Source: Herbaspirillum chlorophenolicum (GTDB lineage: Bacteria; Pseudomonadota; Gammaproteobacteria; Burkholderiales; Burkholderiaceae_D). From it: a stretch of DNA of 64,000 nt. The first letter of the stretch is position 1; every line of letters starts with the position of its first letter. Below the pieces are notes generated by a model. It saw only the letters and a list, made by a program, of their open reading frames with translations. It was not told the DNA's origin and made no database searches. Positions 8,205 through 16,579 of this stretch are shown piece after piece. Location of the stretch: positions 17,898 through 81,897 of the forward strand of contig NZ_LFLT01000023.1 of the NCBI RefSeq assembly GCF_001189955.1, read 5' to 3'. A program made the position numbers and the translations under genes.

Positions 8205-9196
8205 AACTCGCACGCATCCTGGTTCCCGCATTGGCCGCACTGGCTTTCGCCAACAACGCGCTGGCGCTGGAGAAATTCAAGATCGGCTACCTGCGCGTGA
8301 TGGACGACGCGCAAGCGATGGCCGCCTATGAAGCCGGCCTGTACAAGAAGTACGGCCTGGATGTGGAACTGATCGAATTCAAGTCCGGTACCGACCTGGT
8401 CAAGGCCATCGTCGGCGGCCAGCTCGACAGCGGCGTGTTCGGCTTCTCCAACGCCGTGGCCTGGGCTTCCAAGGGCGCCGACCTGAAAGTGGTGGGCGGC
8501 GCGCAGCTGGGCTACCACGCGCTGGTGGCGCGTGAAGACTCCGGCATCAACAAGGTGGCCGACCTCAAGGGCAAGACCCTGGCCTCGCAAGCCGAAGGCA
8601 GCACCGCCGACACCGTGCTGAAGGGGGTGGTGCTCAAGGATGCCGGCGTCAAGCCGGACGACGTGAACGTGATGGGCGTGTCGCCGCAGGTGGCGGTGCA
8701 GTCGCTGGTGGGCAAGCGCGTCGACGCCGCCTTCCTGTTCGAGCCGCAGGCGCGCATCGCGCAACTGATCGCGCCGGTCAAGCAGATCTATGAAATCGGT
8801 GAAGTCTGGCCCTTCCCCTGCATGGTGGTGATCACCTCGGGCGATACGCTGAAGAAGCGCCGCGACGCCGTGTGGAAGTCGCTGGATGCCCAGCGCGACG
8901 CCATCGCGCTGCTGCAGAAGAAGCCTGCCGAAGCCTCCAAGCTGATTGCCGGCTACTTCATCGCCGAGCCTACCCTGAAGACGCTCAAGCATGGCGAAGT
9001 GCTGCGCGAAGACGTGATCCGCGACGCCATCAAGAGCCAGACCTTCACCCCCAAGATCTCCAAGAAGGACCAGGACCGCATGCAGGAAATTTCCAACATC
9101 CTGCAGGAGCAAGGTGCACTGAAGACGCGTGACGGCAAGCCGTTCGACGTCAACTCGATCACCGACCTGTCCTGGCAAAACGCCCGTAAGCTGTAA
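8201..9196 (+). CDS. ABC transporter periplasmic binding protein, SsuA/NMT1 type
   Basis: Secreted solute receptor of 331 residues. A typical signal peptide covers residues 1-22 with a cut after ALA. The mature part starts LEKFKIGYLRVMDDAQAM and contains the pattern of the NMT1/SsuA/TauA group (EAGLYKKYGLDVELIEF, SGTDLVKAIVGGQLDSGVFG). GGGGTTGGAG precedes the ATG, which overlaps the ATPase stop. It should deliver an organic anion to the permease encoded downstream. Confidence 0.9.
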   Translation: MKLARILVPALAALAFANNALALEKFKIGYLRVMDDAQAMAAYEAGLYKKYGLDVELIEFKSGTDLVKAIVGGQLDSGVFGFSNAVAWASKGADLKVVGGAQLGYHALVAREDSGINKVADLKGKTLASQAEGSTADTVLKGVVLKDAGVKPDDVNVMGVSPQVAVQSLVGKRVDAAFLFEPQARIAQLIAPVKQIYEIGEVWPFPCMVVITSGDTLKKRRDAVWKSLDAQRDAIALLQKKPAEASKLIAGYFIAEPTLKTLKHGEVLREDVIRDAIKSQTFTPKISKKDQDRMQEISNILQEQGALKTRDGKPFDVNSITDLSWQNARKL

Positions 9197-9289
9197 TATC
9201 CTGCGCGGCGGTGGCAGCATCGCCGCGCAGAACTCCAATCCCGATTTTCCTTGGCCGGAGGTTTCCGGCCATCGTCATTTATAAGCGTT

Positions 9290-10063
9290 ATGAGCTCTCA
9301 GCGTCGCGTTACCGGTCTCCGCAAGAAACTCGCCATGGTGCTGGCGATCGCTTCCATCCTGTTGATGTGGCAGATCGCCGCGTGGTCGCTGCCGTCGTTC
9401 CTGATGCCGGGCGTGCCGTCGGTGGTGGTGCGGCTGTGGGAGGAAGTGCAGTCCAATAATTTCCGGCTGGCGCTGTACGGCAGCCTGTACCGGCTGGGGC
9501 TGGGCTATGGCTCGGCGCTGCTGTTCGGCATCGGTTTCGGGCTGGTCGGCGCGGTGCTGTTCTTCTTCCGCGAGGTGCTCAAATCGGCCATCGTGATCCT
9601 GCAGTCGATTCCGTCGATCGCCTGGGTGCCGCTGTTCCTGATCCTGATGGGTTTCGGCAACCTGCCGATGATCGTGGTGGTGGCCATCGCCGCATTCTTC
9701 CCGGCCGCACTGTCGGTGATGAACGCGACTGAAAGCGTGCAGCAGGTGCATGTGTCGGCCGCGCGCGTGATGGGCGCGTCGCGCCTGGGCATGCTGCGCC
9801 GGGTCTACCTGCCGGCGGTGATGCCGGAGCTGATCACCGGCGCCCAGCTGGCCTTCGGCAATGCCTGGCGCGCGCTGATTTCGGCCGAGATGCTGGTCGG
9901 CTTCGGCAAGGGGCTGGGCCGTACACTGGCGTATTCCGGCGAGACCGCCGACATGGTGGGGGTGATGGCCAATATCCTGACCATCGCCATTCTCGCCGCA
10001 CTGATCGACCAGGTGATCCTGGAAAAATTGAAGCACCGTCTGTTGCGTTACCAATACGTCTGA
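9290..10063 (+). CDS. ABC transporter permease, nitrate/sulfonate/taurine type
   Basis: Inner-membrane permease of about 257 residues with six predicted helices and the EAA loop (about 165-185, ARVMGASRLGMLRRVYLPA) that contacts the ATPase. It forms the pore of the importer with the two genes before it. The ATG at 9290 is selected; a TTG at 9251 extends the frame by 13 codons, and a GGAGG at 9257 fits neither start well, so the exact start is uncertain. Confidence 0.88.
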   Translation: MSSQRRVTGLRKKLAMVLAIASILLMWQIAAWSLPSFLMPGVPSVVVRLWEEVQSNNFRLALYGSLYRLGLGYGSALLFGIGFGLVGAVLFFFREVLKSAIVILQSIPSIAWVPLFLILMGFGNLPMIVVVAIAAFFPAALSVMNATESVQQVHVSAARVMGASRLGMLRRVYLPAVMPELITGAQLAFGNAWRALISAEMLVGFGKGLGRTLAYSGETADMVGVMANILTIAILAALIDQVILEKLKHRLLRYQYV

Positions 10064-10073
10064 ACCTGAGGCC

Positions 10074-10868
10074 ATGAAGCTCGACCGCCTGTTCTTCCCG
10101 CTCTTGCTGCTGGTCTGTGGCAGCGTGCAGGCGGGCGTGCTCGATGCGGCCCGGCAGGCCGGTGTCCTGCGCGTGGGGCTGGATTACGTGCCGCCGGCCT
10201 ACAAGGGCGGCATGAAATTCCGCACGCCCGAGAGCGTCGATACCGTGCTGGCCGACGATCTCGCCGCCCAGTTCAAGCTCAAATCCGATTACCTGAAAAA
10301 CGCGCCCGGCGGCAACGCCATGCAGCCGCTCAAGAGCGGCCGCGCCGATGTGGTGCTGACGCTGGCGCCCGAGGGCGAGGCGGGCGATGCCGATACCGTC
10401 GTCATCTCCACCGGCTACCGCGCCGGCGGCATGGCCATCATGCGCACCGACACCACCATCAGGAAGTGGGACGACATGAAGGGCCGCACCGTGTGCGTTT
10501 CGGAAGGCTCGCCCTACGTCGGCACGCTGGCCTCGCGCTATGGCGCTATCGAGAAGGTGATGCGCGCGCCGGCCGATTCGCTGCTGGCGGTGCGCACCGG
10601 CCAATGCGACGCGGCCGTGCATGACGACAGCATGATGAAGGAATTGCTGAAGCTGCCCGAGTGGAAGAAATTCTCCGCCCAGTTGGCGCCCGTCGGCCGC
10701 CAGGCGCTGGTGTTGAAGGTGCGCGGCGCCGACGCTGCCGATCTCGCCGCGCTCAGGCAGGCGGCCGGCCGCTGGGATGCTGCCTTCTGGGCCGGCGTCA
10801 GGAAAAAGTGGTCCAACAGCGTAGCCTTCGAGGTTTATCTGGACCAGAACGTACCGGATTGCCACTGA
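10074..10868 (+). CDS. Periplasmic binding protein, amino-acid (SBP_bac_3) type
   Basis: A second secreted receptor of 264 residues, only 10 bases after the permease. Signal peptide 1-21 (cut after VQA). The mature protein shows the SBP_bac_3 pattern: VLDAARQAGVLRVGLDY, the long DDLAAQFKLKSDYL segment and VCVSEGSPYVGTLASRYG in the second lobe. This family normally serves polar amino-acid transporters, not sulfonate-type ones, and no matching permease is present. It may widen the substrate range of the importer or act as a sensor. Confidence 0.82.
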   Translation: MKLDRLFFPLLLLVCGSVQAGVLDAARQAGVLRVGLDYVPPAYKGGMKFRTPESVDTVLADDLAAQFKLKSDYLKNAPGGNAMQPLKSGRADVVLTLAPEGEAGDADTVVISTGYRAGGMAIMRTDTTIRKWDDMKGRTVCVSEGSPYVGTLASRYGAIEKVMRAPADSLLAVRTGQCDAAVHDDSMMKELLKLPEWKKFSAQLAPVGRQALVLKVRGADAADLAALRQAAGRWDAAFWAGVRKKWSNSVAFEVYLDQNVPDCH

Positions 10869-11078
10869 GTTTCCAGTCCCGCCAAACTTGCCGGCGCGGC
10901 AATTCGGCTTTGCCTTTTGGCATCTTTTCTTCCGAATTGATTGCTTCCCGTATAACAGACTGTGCCGATGCCGCAGTTTTTTTTGCCGATGCATGCTTTC
11001 GCCGCGTGGCAGAGCCCGGCAATGGGCGTACCATAAAGCATTGGCACCGAACATCAGCGATAGCAACAGGAGGCTAAC

Positions 11079-11339
11079 GTGTCTGTCGATCTCGCAATCG
11101 TACCCACTTCCAGCAGCACCACATCTACATCCGCCACCTCATCGGTCACCGATCCGGAGGCGGTTCGCCGGGCCGATGAAGCGCGTATGGCGCAAAAGGC
11201 CGAGCAGCTCCGCCAGGAACAGATCCAGGCCGACCAGAAGCGCGCAGAGGCTGAACTTGAACAGCGCAACCGCCGCGAACAGATTTCCCGTAATTCTAAT
11301 GGCGAAGTCATCGGCACCACGGTGAACGCCGTAGCCTGA
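11079..11339 (+). CDS. Small coiled-coil protein of unknown function
   Basis: An 86-residue protein with a very good ribosome site (ACAGGAGG, 6 bases before a GTG start). Residues 8-25 are Ser/Thr-rich, 26-68 form a charged helix rich in Arg, Glu and Gln with heptad-like spacing, and the end (NSNGEVIGTTVNAVA) resembles the tail of other short proteobacterial proteins ending in VN-T/A-A. There is no signal peptide or membrane segment. A strong terminator follows, so it is transcribed alone. I do not recognise a family. Confidence 0.7.
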   Translation: MSVDLAIVPTSSSTTSTSATSSVTDPEAVRRADEARMAQKAEQLRQEQIQADQKRAEAELEQRNRREQISRNSNGEVIGTTVNAVA

Positions 11340-11359
11340 GCGTACTTTCTGCATGAACA

Positions 11360-11396
11360 AAGCCCGCACGGCGATGCCGTTGCGGGCTTTTTCTTT
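11360..11396 (+). terminator. Intrinsic terminator
   Basis: AAGCCCGCACGGC pairs with GCCGTTGCGGGCTT around GAT with one bulged T, followed by a T-rich run on the plus strand. It ends the small-protein gene and separates it from the convergent antiporter gene. Confidence 0.85.
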
Positions 11397-11413
11397 TCCG
11401 GTTTTGGCGCGTC

Positions 11414-13087
11414 TTAGTCTGAAGCGTTGAGCGAGCCCAGGAGCCAGGTTTCGGCCATGTCGATCTGGTTGATCAGCATCAGGAATGTTTCGTCGTTGAT
11501 GCGTTGCTCGGCGCGCAGGTAGTGGATTTCCATGCGCTCGGCGCGAATCGCCTCCAGCCGCAGTTCGCGTTCGAACTGCTTGAAACGGTTGGCGGCGCGA
11601 TGGGTTTCTTCCGAATCGCTCTCGGCATTCATGCGCATGCGGTAGGTCGCCAGCAGGCTGCCGCTGACTTCCGTCAGCAAGGCCAGGTCGGACTCGTCCA
11701 GGCCGTGGCCGATGCGCTCCTGGGCTTCCTCGATGCGGCGCACTGCCGCTTCCGACAGGCGCATGCGCGCATTCATTTCTTCCGTGCGGCGGCGCTTGGC
11801 CTCGGCATCCAGTTGCAGGTCCTTCAGCATCCACGGCAGCAGGAAGCTGCCGAACAGCAGCGAGCACACGATCACGCCGGTGGCCAGGAAGATCAGCAGG
11901 TCGCGCGCCGGGAAGGGGGTATGTTCCTTGAGCAGCAGCGGGATCGACATCACGCCGGCCAGCGTGATAGCGCCGCGCACGCCCGACAGCGCGGTGATGC
12001 CGATCAGGCGCAGGTCGAACTTGCGGTTGCGCCCGCTCTGGCCGCGCACTGCGTTGGCGAAGCGGCGCATGCGCAGGTTGATCCACACCCAGATGAAGCG
12101 CAGCACGATCAGCGCCACGGTGATGGCGAGGATGTAGGCGAACAGGTGCCACACCGGGACATCGCCGGCAGTCTTGGCATCGGCATGGGCGAGGCTGACG
12201 ATGCCCGGCAATTGCAGGCCCAGCAACAGGAACGACATGCCGTTGAACACGAACTCCATCATCGTCATGATGCTGCGGCCCTGCATGCGGGTCGCGGCCG
12301 ATTCGCCGCCGGCGGTTTCGATGTAGGGCATCAGCATGCCCGCCGAGACCGCCGCCAGGATGCCGGACAGGCCGAAGTGTTCGGCGAAGATATAGGCGGT
12401 GAAGGGGATCAGGATCAGCAGCACCACCTGGATGCCGGGTTCGTCGCCGGCCCATTCGATGATCTTGCGGCGTACCAGGCCGAAACCCCAGGCGACGATC
12501 AGGCCGACGGCAATGCCGCCCACCGAGATCAGGACGAAACTCAGGCTGGCATCCAGGAGCGAGAAGGTCCCGGTCACTACCGCTGCGATGGCGAACTTGA
12601 ATGCCACCAGGCCGGACGCGTCGTTCATCAGCGCCTCGCCTTCCAGCACGTGCTGCATCGAGGCTGGCAAGCGGCCCTTGCCGATGATGGACGACACCGC
12701 CACCGCGTCGGTGGGCGAGAGCACCGCAGCCAGCGCGAAGGCCGAGGGCAGGGAGATCACCGGGATCATCCAGTGGATGAAGTAGCCCACGCCGACTACC
12801 GTGAACAAAACCAGGCCCAGGGCCAGCGCCAGGATAGGTTGCGCCAGGCGGAAGAATTCGCGCTTGGGCATGCGCCAGCCGTCGGTAAACAGCAGCGGCG
12901 GGATGAACAGCAGCAAGAACAGTTCCGGGTCGAAACTGATCTTCAAGCCGAACAGCGGCAACGCCAGCACGGCGCCCAGGCCGATCTGGAACAACGGCAG
13001 CGGCAGTTTGAAGGGGACCAGGCGCGCTGCCACGCCGGAGACGGCAACGGCGAGCAGCAGGATCAGAACGGTGAAGACAATTTCCAT
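11414..13087 (-). CDS. Na+/H+ antiporter, CPA1 family
   Basis: Inner-membrane cation/proton exchanger of 557 residues. About twelve hydrophobic segments fill residues 1-410, with the conserved FIPPLLFTDGWRMP (about 64-77), the SPTDAVAVSSI motif (about 126-136) and the MNDASGLVAFK motif (about 154-164) that hold the ion-binding acidic residues of the CPA1/NhaP family. The C-terminal 130 residues are hydrophilic and helical, rich in Arg and Glu, and probably regulatory in the cytoplasm. The closest familiar relative in layout is YjcE. It stands alone between two transcription units. Confidence 0.9.
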   Translation of the reverse strand: MEIVFTVLILLLAVAVSGVAARLVPFKLPLPLFQIGLGAVLALPLFGLKISFDPELFLLLFIPPLLFTDGWRMPKREFFRLAQPILALALGLVLFTVVGVGYFIHWMIPVISLPSAFALAAVLSPTDAVAVSSIIGKGRLPASMQHVLEGEALMNDASGLVAFKFAIAAVVTGTFSLLDASLSFVLISVGGIAVGLIVAWGFGLVRRKIIEWAGDEPGIQVVLLILIPFTAYIFAEHFGLSGILAAVSAGMLMPYIETAGGESAATRMQGRSIMTMMEFVFNGMSFLLLGLQLPGIVSLAHADAKTAGDVPVWHLFAYILAITVALIVLRFIWVWINLRMRRFANAVRGQSGRNRKFDLRLIGITALSGVRGAITLAGVMSIPLLLKEHTPFPARDLLIFLATGVIVCSLLFGSFLLPWMLKDLQLDAEAKRRRTEEMNARMRLSEAAVRRIEEAQERIGHGLDESDLALLTEVSGSLLATYRMRMNAESDSEETHRAANRFKQFERELRLEAIRAERMEIHYLRAEQRINDETFLMLINQIDMAETWLLGSLNASD

Positions 13088-13296
13088 TATTGCGGGTGGT
13101 GTTGGTGTTATTGGCGTGCGTCCATCGGTGGCATGGGGGCCAACCGATTCTTTCGCTGCTAAGTCGCAAGTATAGAAGACGTGGGGCCCAAGCAGATATT
13201 GCAGTCGAGGAATAAAATTGCAGGATCAGTTTTTCCTTCCATCCACTGGCGGCGCCTCATGGACAAGCGTGCCGCATGCACAACAAGGAGAGCTTC

Positions 13297-14250
13297 ATGC
13301 AGCACCGCAAGCTGGGCAAATCCGATATCGCCGTCGCGCCGCTGGCCTTCGGCGGCAACGTCTTCGGCTGGAGTATCGACGAGAAGACATCCTTTTCTAT
13401 CCTCGACAAGTTCGTCGAATCGGGCCTGAACCTGATCGACACCGCCGACGTCTACTCGCGCTGGGTGCCGGGCAACAAGGGCGGCGAATCCGAGACCATC
13501 ATCGGCAAGTGGCTGGCCCAGGGCAGCCGGCGCGACAAGGTGGTGATCGCCACCAAGGTCGGCAAGGACATGGGCGAGGGCCGTATCGGCTTGAAGAAGG
13601 ACTACATCCTGCGTGCAGTGGAAGATTCGCTGCGCCGCCTGCAGACCGATTACATCGACCTTTACCAATCGCACGACGACGACAGGTCGACGCCTTTCGA
13701 AGAAACCCTGGATGCCTACGGCACGCTGGTCAAGCAGGGCAAGGTGCGCATCATCGGCGCATCGAACCATGACGCCAGGCGGCTGGCCGAGGCGCGCGAG
13801 GTGGGGGAGCGGCTGGGATTGCCGCTGTACCAGACGCTGCAGCCGGAATACAGCCTGATCGAACGCGCCGCATTCGAGACGGAGCTGGAACCGTATTGCC
13901 TCAAGCATGGCGTGGGCGTGATTGGTTTCTATTCGCTGGCCAGCGGCTTTTTGAGCGGCAAGTACCGTTCCGAAGCCGATCTCGGCAAGAGCGCCGCGCG
14001 CGGTGGCCGCGTGAAGGGATATCTCAATGAGCGCGGCCTGAAGATCCTCGGTGCGCTCGATACGGTGGCGCAGCGCCAGTCCAGCACGCCGGCATCGGTC
14101 GCGCTGGCGTGGCTGATCGCCCGCCCCAGCGTGACGGCGCCGATTGCCAGCGCAACCTCGCTGCAGCAGCTGGATGCGCTGGTGGAGGCGACGCAATTGA
14201 CGTTGCCGGCCGAGGATATTGCATTGCTGGATCAGGCCAGCGCGTACTGA
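13297..14250 (+). CDS. Aldo/keto reductase
   Basis: NADPH-dependent oxidoreductase of 317 residues with a TIM-barrel. LIDTADVYSRW (about 47-57) holds the catalytic Asp and Tyr, VIATKVGK the Lys, and YIDLYQSHDDD the fourth residue of the tetrad (His). The C-terminal ASATSLQQLDALVEA segment binds the cofactor phosphate. AAGGAGAGC lies 6-7 bases before the ATG at 13297, which is preferred over the ATG at 13276. The substrate is unknown. The region before it is shared with the divergent antiporter gene. Confidence 0.9.
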   Translation: MQHRKLGKSDIAVAPLAFGGNVFGWSIDEKTSFSILDKFVESGLNLIDTADVYSRWVPGNKGGESETIIGKWLAQGSRRDKVVIATKVGKDMGEGRIGLKKDYILRAVEDSLRRLQTDYIDLYQSHDDDRSTPFEETLDAYGTLVKQGKVRIIGASNHDARRLAEAREVGERLGLPLYQTLQPEYSLIERAAFETELEPYCLKHGVGVIGFYSLASGFLSGKYRSEADLGKSAARGGRVKGYLNERGLKILGALDTVAQRQSSTPASVALAWLIARPSVTAPIASATSLQQLDALVEATQLTLPAEDIALLDQASAY

Positions 14251-14256
14251 TCCGTT

Positions 14257-14276
14257 GTCCTGACGAAAGTCAGGAC
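14257..14276. other. Hairpin between convergent genes
   Basis: GTCCTGAC and GTCAGGAC form a perfect 8-base stem capped by a GAAA tetraloop just after the aldo/keto reductase stop. There is no T-run; it may still serve as an mRNA end signal between the two convergent genes. Confidence 0.45.
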
Positions 14277-14304
14277 CCCGCCGGAATGTGGGCGTAAGAG
14301 GCTT

Positions 14305-15228
14305 TCAGCCCCGGGGTGAAATATCAGCCAGTTCGCGCGCAATGAAATCGACAAAGCTGCGGATGCGGTTGGACATCTGGTGCCGCTGCGAATACACCGC
14401 GAAGATGTCGGCGTTGGGCGTTTGCCAGCCCGGCAGCACCTGCACCAGGCGGCCGTCTTCCAGATAGGGGCGGATGTCCCACTCGGCGCGCATCAGGATG
14501 CCGTGGCCATCGAGCGCCCATTTCACGGCGATCTCGCCGTCGTTGGTGGTGAGGTTGCCGCGTATCTTCACCGTCTCGGTCTTGCGCGCCGTACCTGAGC
14601 CGGAAGAAAGCCGCCACACGCCATAGGCTTCGTCGCCCTGGCGGATGCCCACGCAGTTGTGTTTGGTCAGGTCGTGCGGCGTAATCGGCATACCGCGTTT
14701 CTTGAGATAGTCCGGCGTAGCGCACAGCAGGCGCGCATTGGCCGCCAGCCGGCGCGCCACCACGCGCGTGTCGGGCGGCTCGCCGAAGCGGATGCAGACA
14801 TCGAAACTGTCGTCGGTCAGCGGCGGCGGCATCACGGAAAGTTGCAACTGCACCGACACCTGCGGATGCTCGCCGACGAACTTCGAAATCACCGGCGCCA
14901 CGTGGCTGCGCCCGAAGCCCAGCGTGGCGTTGACCCGCAACAGGCCCTCCGGGCGACGCTTGGAGCTGCCCAGCAGCTCGGACAATTCATCGATCTCATC
15001 CAGGATGCGGCGCGCATGCTCCAGATAGAGCTCGCCCTCGGGCGTGAGCATCATCCGGCGCGTGGTGCGGTTGACCAGCGGCACGCCGGCACGGCTTTCC
15101 ATCTGCGCCAGGTGCTTGCTGACCGCCGCCGTGGTCAGCCCCATTTCCCGCGCCGCGGCCGACAGGCTGCCGGCCATGGCCAGCACGGAGAAGAAGCGCA
15201 GGTCGGCAGGGAGGACGGTATCCTGCAT
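14305..15228 (-). CDS. LysR family regulator of the tartrate-type genes
   Basis: A 307-residue LysR-type regulator. The N-terminal winged helix (about 8-65) includes GSLSAAAREMGLTTAAVSKHL, and the effector domain covers about 95-300. It is divergent from the tartrate dehydrogenase-like gene, the classic arrangement in which the regulator controls both promoters, as TtuA does in Agrobacterium. The effector domain is of the CrgA/DsdC-like group (RVNATLGFGRSHVAPVI). Effector identity is inferred from context only. Confidence 0.88.
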   Translation of the reverse strand: MQDTVLPADLRFFSVLAMAGSLSAAAREMGLTTAAVSKHLAQMESRAGVPLVNRTTRRMMLTPEGELYLEHARRILDEIDELSELLGSSKRRPEGLLRVNATLGFGRSHVAPVISKFVGEHPQVSVQLQLSVMPPPLTDDSFDVCIRFGEPPDTRVVARRLAANARLLCATPDYLKKRGMPITPHDLTKHNCVGIRQGDEAYGVWRLSSGSGTARKTETVKIRGNLTTNDGEIAVKWALDGHGILMRAEWDIRPYLEDGRLVQVLPGWQTPNADIFAVYSQRHQMSNRIRSFVDFIARELADISPRG

Positions 15229-15236
15229 GAGCTTAT

Positions 15237-15249
15237 CTTTAATTTAAAG
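15237..15249. promoter_or_regulatory. Candidate LysR operator
   Basis: CTTTAA-T-TTAAAG is a perfect dyad with T-N11-A-like geometry, 8 bases upstream of the LysR start and 90 bases before the dehydrogenase start. It fits an autoregulatory LysR recognition site in a divergent promoter region. Confidence 0.45.
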
Positions 15250-15338
15250 TTAAGAATGCTTTAAGTATAGCGTCGGTTCTTAGTAATCAATGTCGATACA
15301 GTACCGGTCACCAACACATTTTTCGAAAGGCCGGAGAC

Positions 15339-16430
15339 ATGAAGACATATCGCATCGCAACCATCCCGGGCGATGGCATCGGCAAGGAAGTGATTCCCGC
15401 CGGCCGCAAGGTGCTGGAAGCGCTGGCCGCCACCAGCAGCAAGTTCGCCTTCGAATTCGAAGACTTGGACTGGGGTGGCGACTACTACCGCAAGACCGGC
15501 GCCATGATGCCGGCCGACGGCCTGGACGCGTTGCGCGGCAAGGATGCCATCCTGTTCGGTTCGGCCGGCGACCCGCACATCCCCGACCACATCACGCTGT
15601 GGGGCCTGCGCCTGAAAATCTGCCAGGGTTTCGACCAGTACGCCAACGTGCGCCCGACGCGCATCCTGCCCGGCATCGATGCGCCGCTCAAGCGCTGCAA
15701 GCAGGAAGATTTGAATTGGGTCATCGTGCGCGAAAACTCCGAAGGCGAATACGCCGGCGTCGGCGGCCGCGTGCACCAGGGGCATCCGATCGAAGCCGCA
15801 ACCGACGTCTCGATGATGACCCGCGCCGGGGTCGAGCGCATCATGCGCTTCGCCTTCAAGCTGGCGCAGTCGCGTCCGCGCAAGCTCCTGACCGTGGTCA
15901 CCAAGAGCAACGCCCAGCGCCATGCGATGGTGATGTGGGACGAGATCGCGCTGCAGATTGCCAAGGAGTTCCCGGACGTGAAGTGGGACAAGGAGCTGGT
16001 CGACGCCGCCACCGCGCGCATGGTCAACCGTCCCGCCACGCTGGACACCATCGTGGCTACCAACCTGCACGCCGACATCCTGTCCGACCTGGCCGCTGCA
16101 CTGGCCGGCAGCCTGGGCATCGCGCCCACCGGCAATATCGATCCCGAGCGCCGCTATCCATCGATGTTCGAACCGATCCACGGCTCGGCCTTCGACATCA
16201 TGGGCAAAGGGCTGGCCAATCCGGTCGGCACCTTCTGGTCGGTGGTGATGCTGCTGGAACACCTGGGCGAGCATGAGGCTGCAGCACAGGTCATGCAGGC
16301 GGTCGAGGTGGTCACCGCCGATCCGGCGCTGCACACCGGCGATCTCGGCGGCAAGGCTACGACGGTGCAGGTGACCGAGGCCGTGTGCGCCTTTGTCACC
16401 AAGGCCACGCAAGTGCAACGGGCGGCCTGA
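15339..16430 (+). CDS. Tartrate dehydrogenase/decarboxylase-type enzyme
   Basis: NAD-dependent beta-decarboxylating dehydrogenase of 363 residues in the isocitrate/isopropylmalate family. TIPGDGIGKEV (8-18) binds NAD; the substrate loop LRLKICQGFDQYANVRPTR (about 91-109), the catalytic RENSEGEYAGVGG (about 129-141) and the metal-binding ATNLHADILSDLAAALAG segment are characteristic of TtuC/YeaU (tartrate/D-malate dehydrogenase) rather than of LeuB. It would act on tartrate or D-malate. AAAGGCCGGAG precedes the ATG. With the LysR gene and the MFS carrier it forms a ttuA-ttuC-ttuB-like cluster. D-malate as main substrate is possible. Confidence 0.87.
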   Translation: MKTYRIATIPGDGIGKEVIPAGRKVLEALAATSSKFAFEFEDLDWGGDYYRKTGAMMPADGLDALRGKDAILFGSAGDPHIPDHITLWGLRLKICQGFDQYANVRPTRILPGIDAPLKRCKQEDLNWVIVRENSEGEYAGVGGRVHQGHPIEAATDVSMMTRAGVERIMRFAFKLAQSRPRKLLTVVTKSNAQRHAMVMWDEIALQIAKEFPDVKWDKELVDAATARMVNRPATLDTIVATNLHADILSDLAAALAGSLGIAPTGNIDPERRYPSMFEPIHGSAFDIMGKGLANPVGTFWSVVMLLEHLGEHEAAAQVMQAVEVVTADPALHTGDLGGKATTVQVTEAVCAFVTKATQVQRAA

Positions 16431-16480
16431 ACCTGAACCGGCGGCCCGCGCGGCCGCCACTTCTTCCGTGTGTACTGAAC

Positions 16481-16500
16481 GTCAGTGCCGCAAGGCACTG
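16481..16500 (+). other. Intercistronic hairpin
   Basis: CAGTGCC-GCAAGG-type dyad: CAGTGCC and GGCACTG pair around GCAA in the 149-base gap between the dehydrogenase and the carrier gene. It has no T-run; probably an mRNA processing or stabilising element. Confidence 0.35.
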
Positions 16501-16579
16501 CGGGGGAAGCTGTTTGCGCATTCCAACAAAAATCCAAGACGGGGCCGCGAACCCCGCCACCCTCTCCAAGGAGGAGACA

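Noticed and set aside
11139..13169. 676-codon minus-strand frame overlapping the antiporter gene in another frame
   Set aside because: Arg/Pro/Gly-rich translation without motifs; the antiporter frame has all CPA1 motifs and membrane helices.
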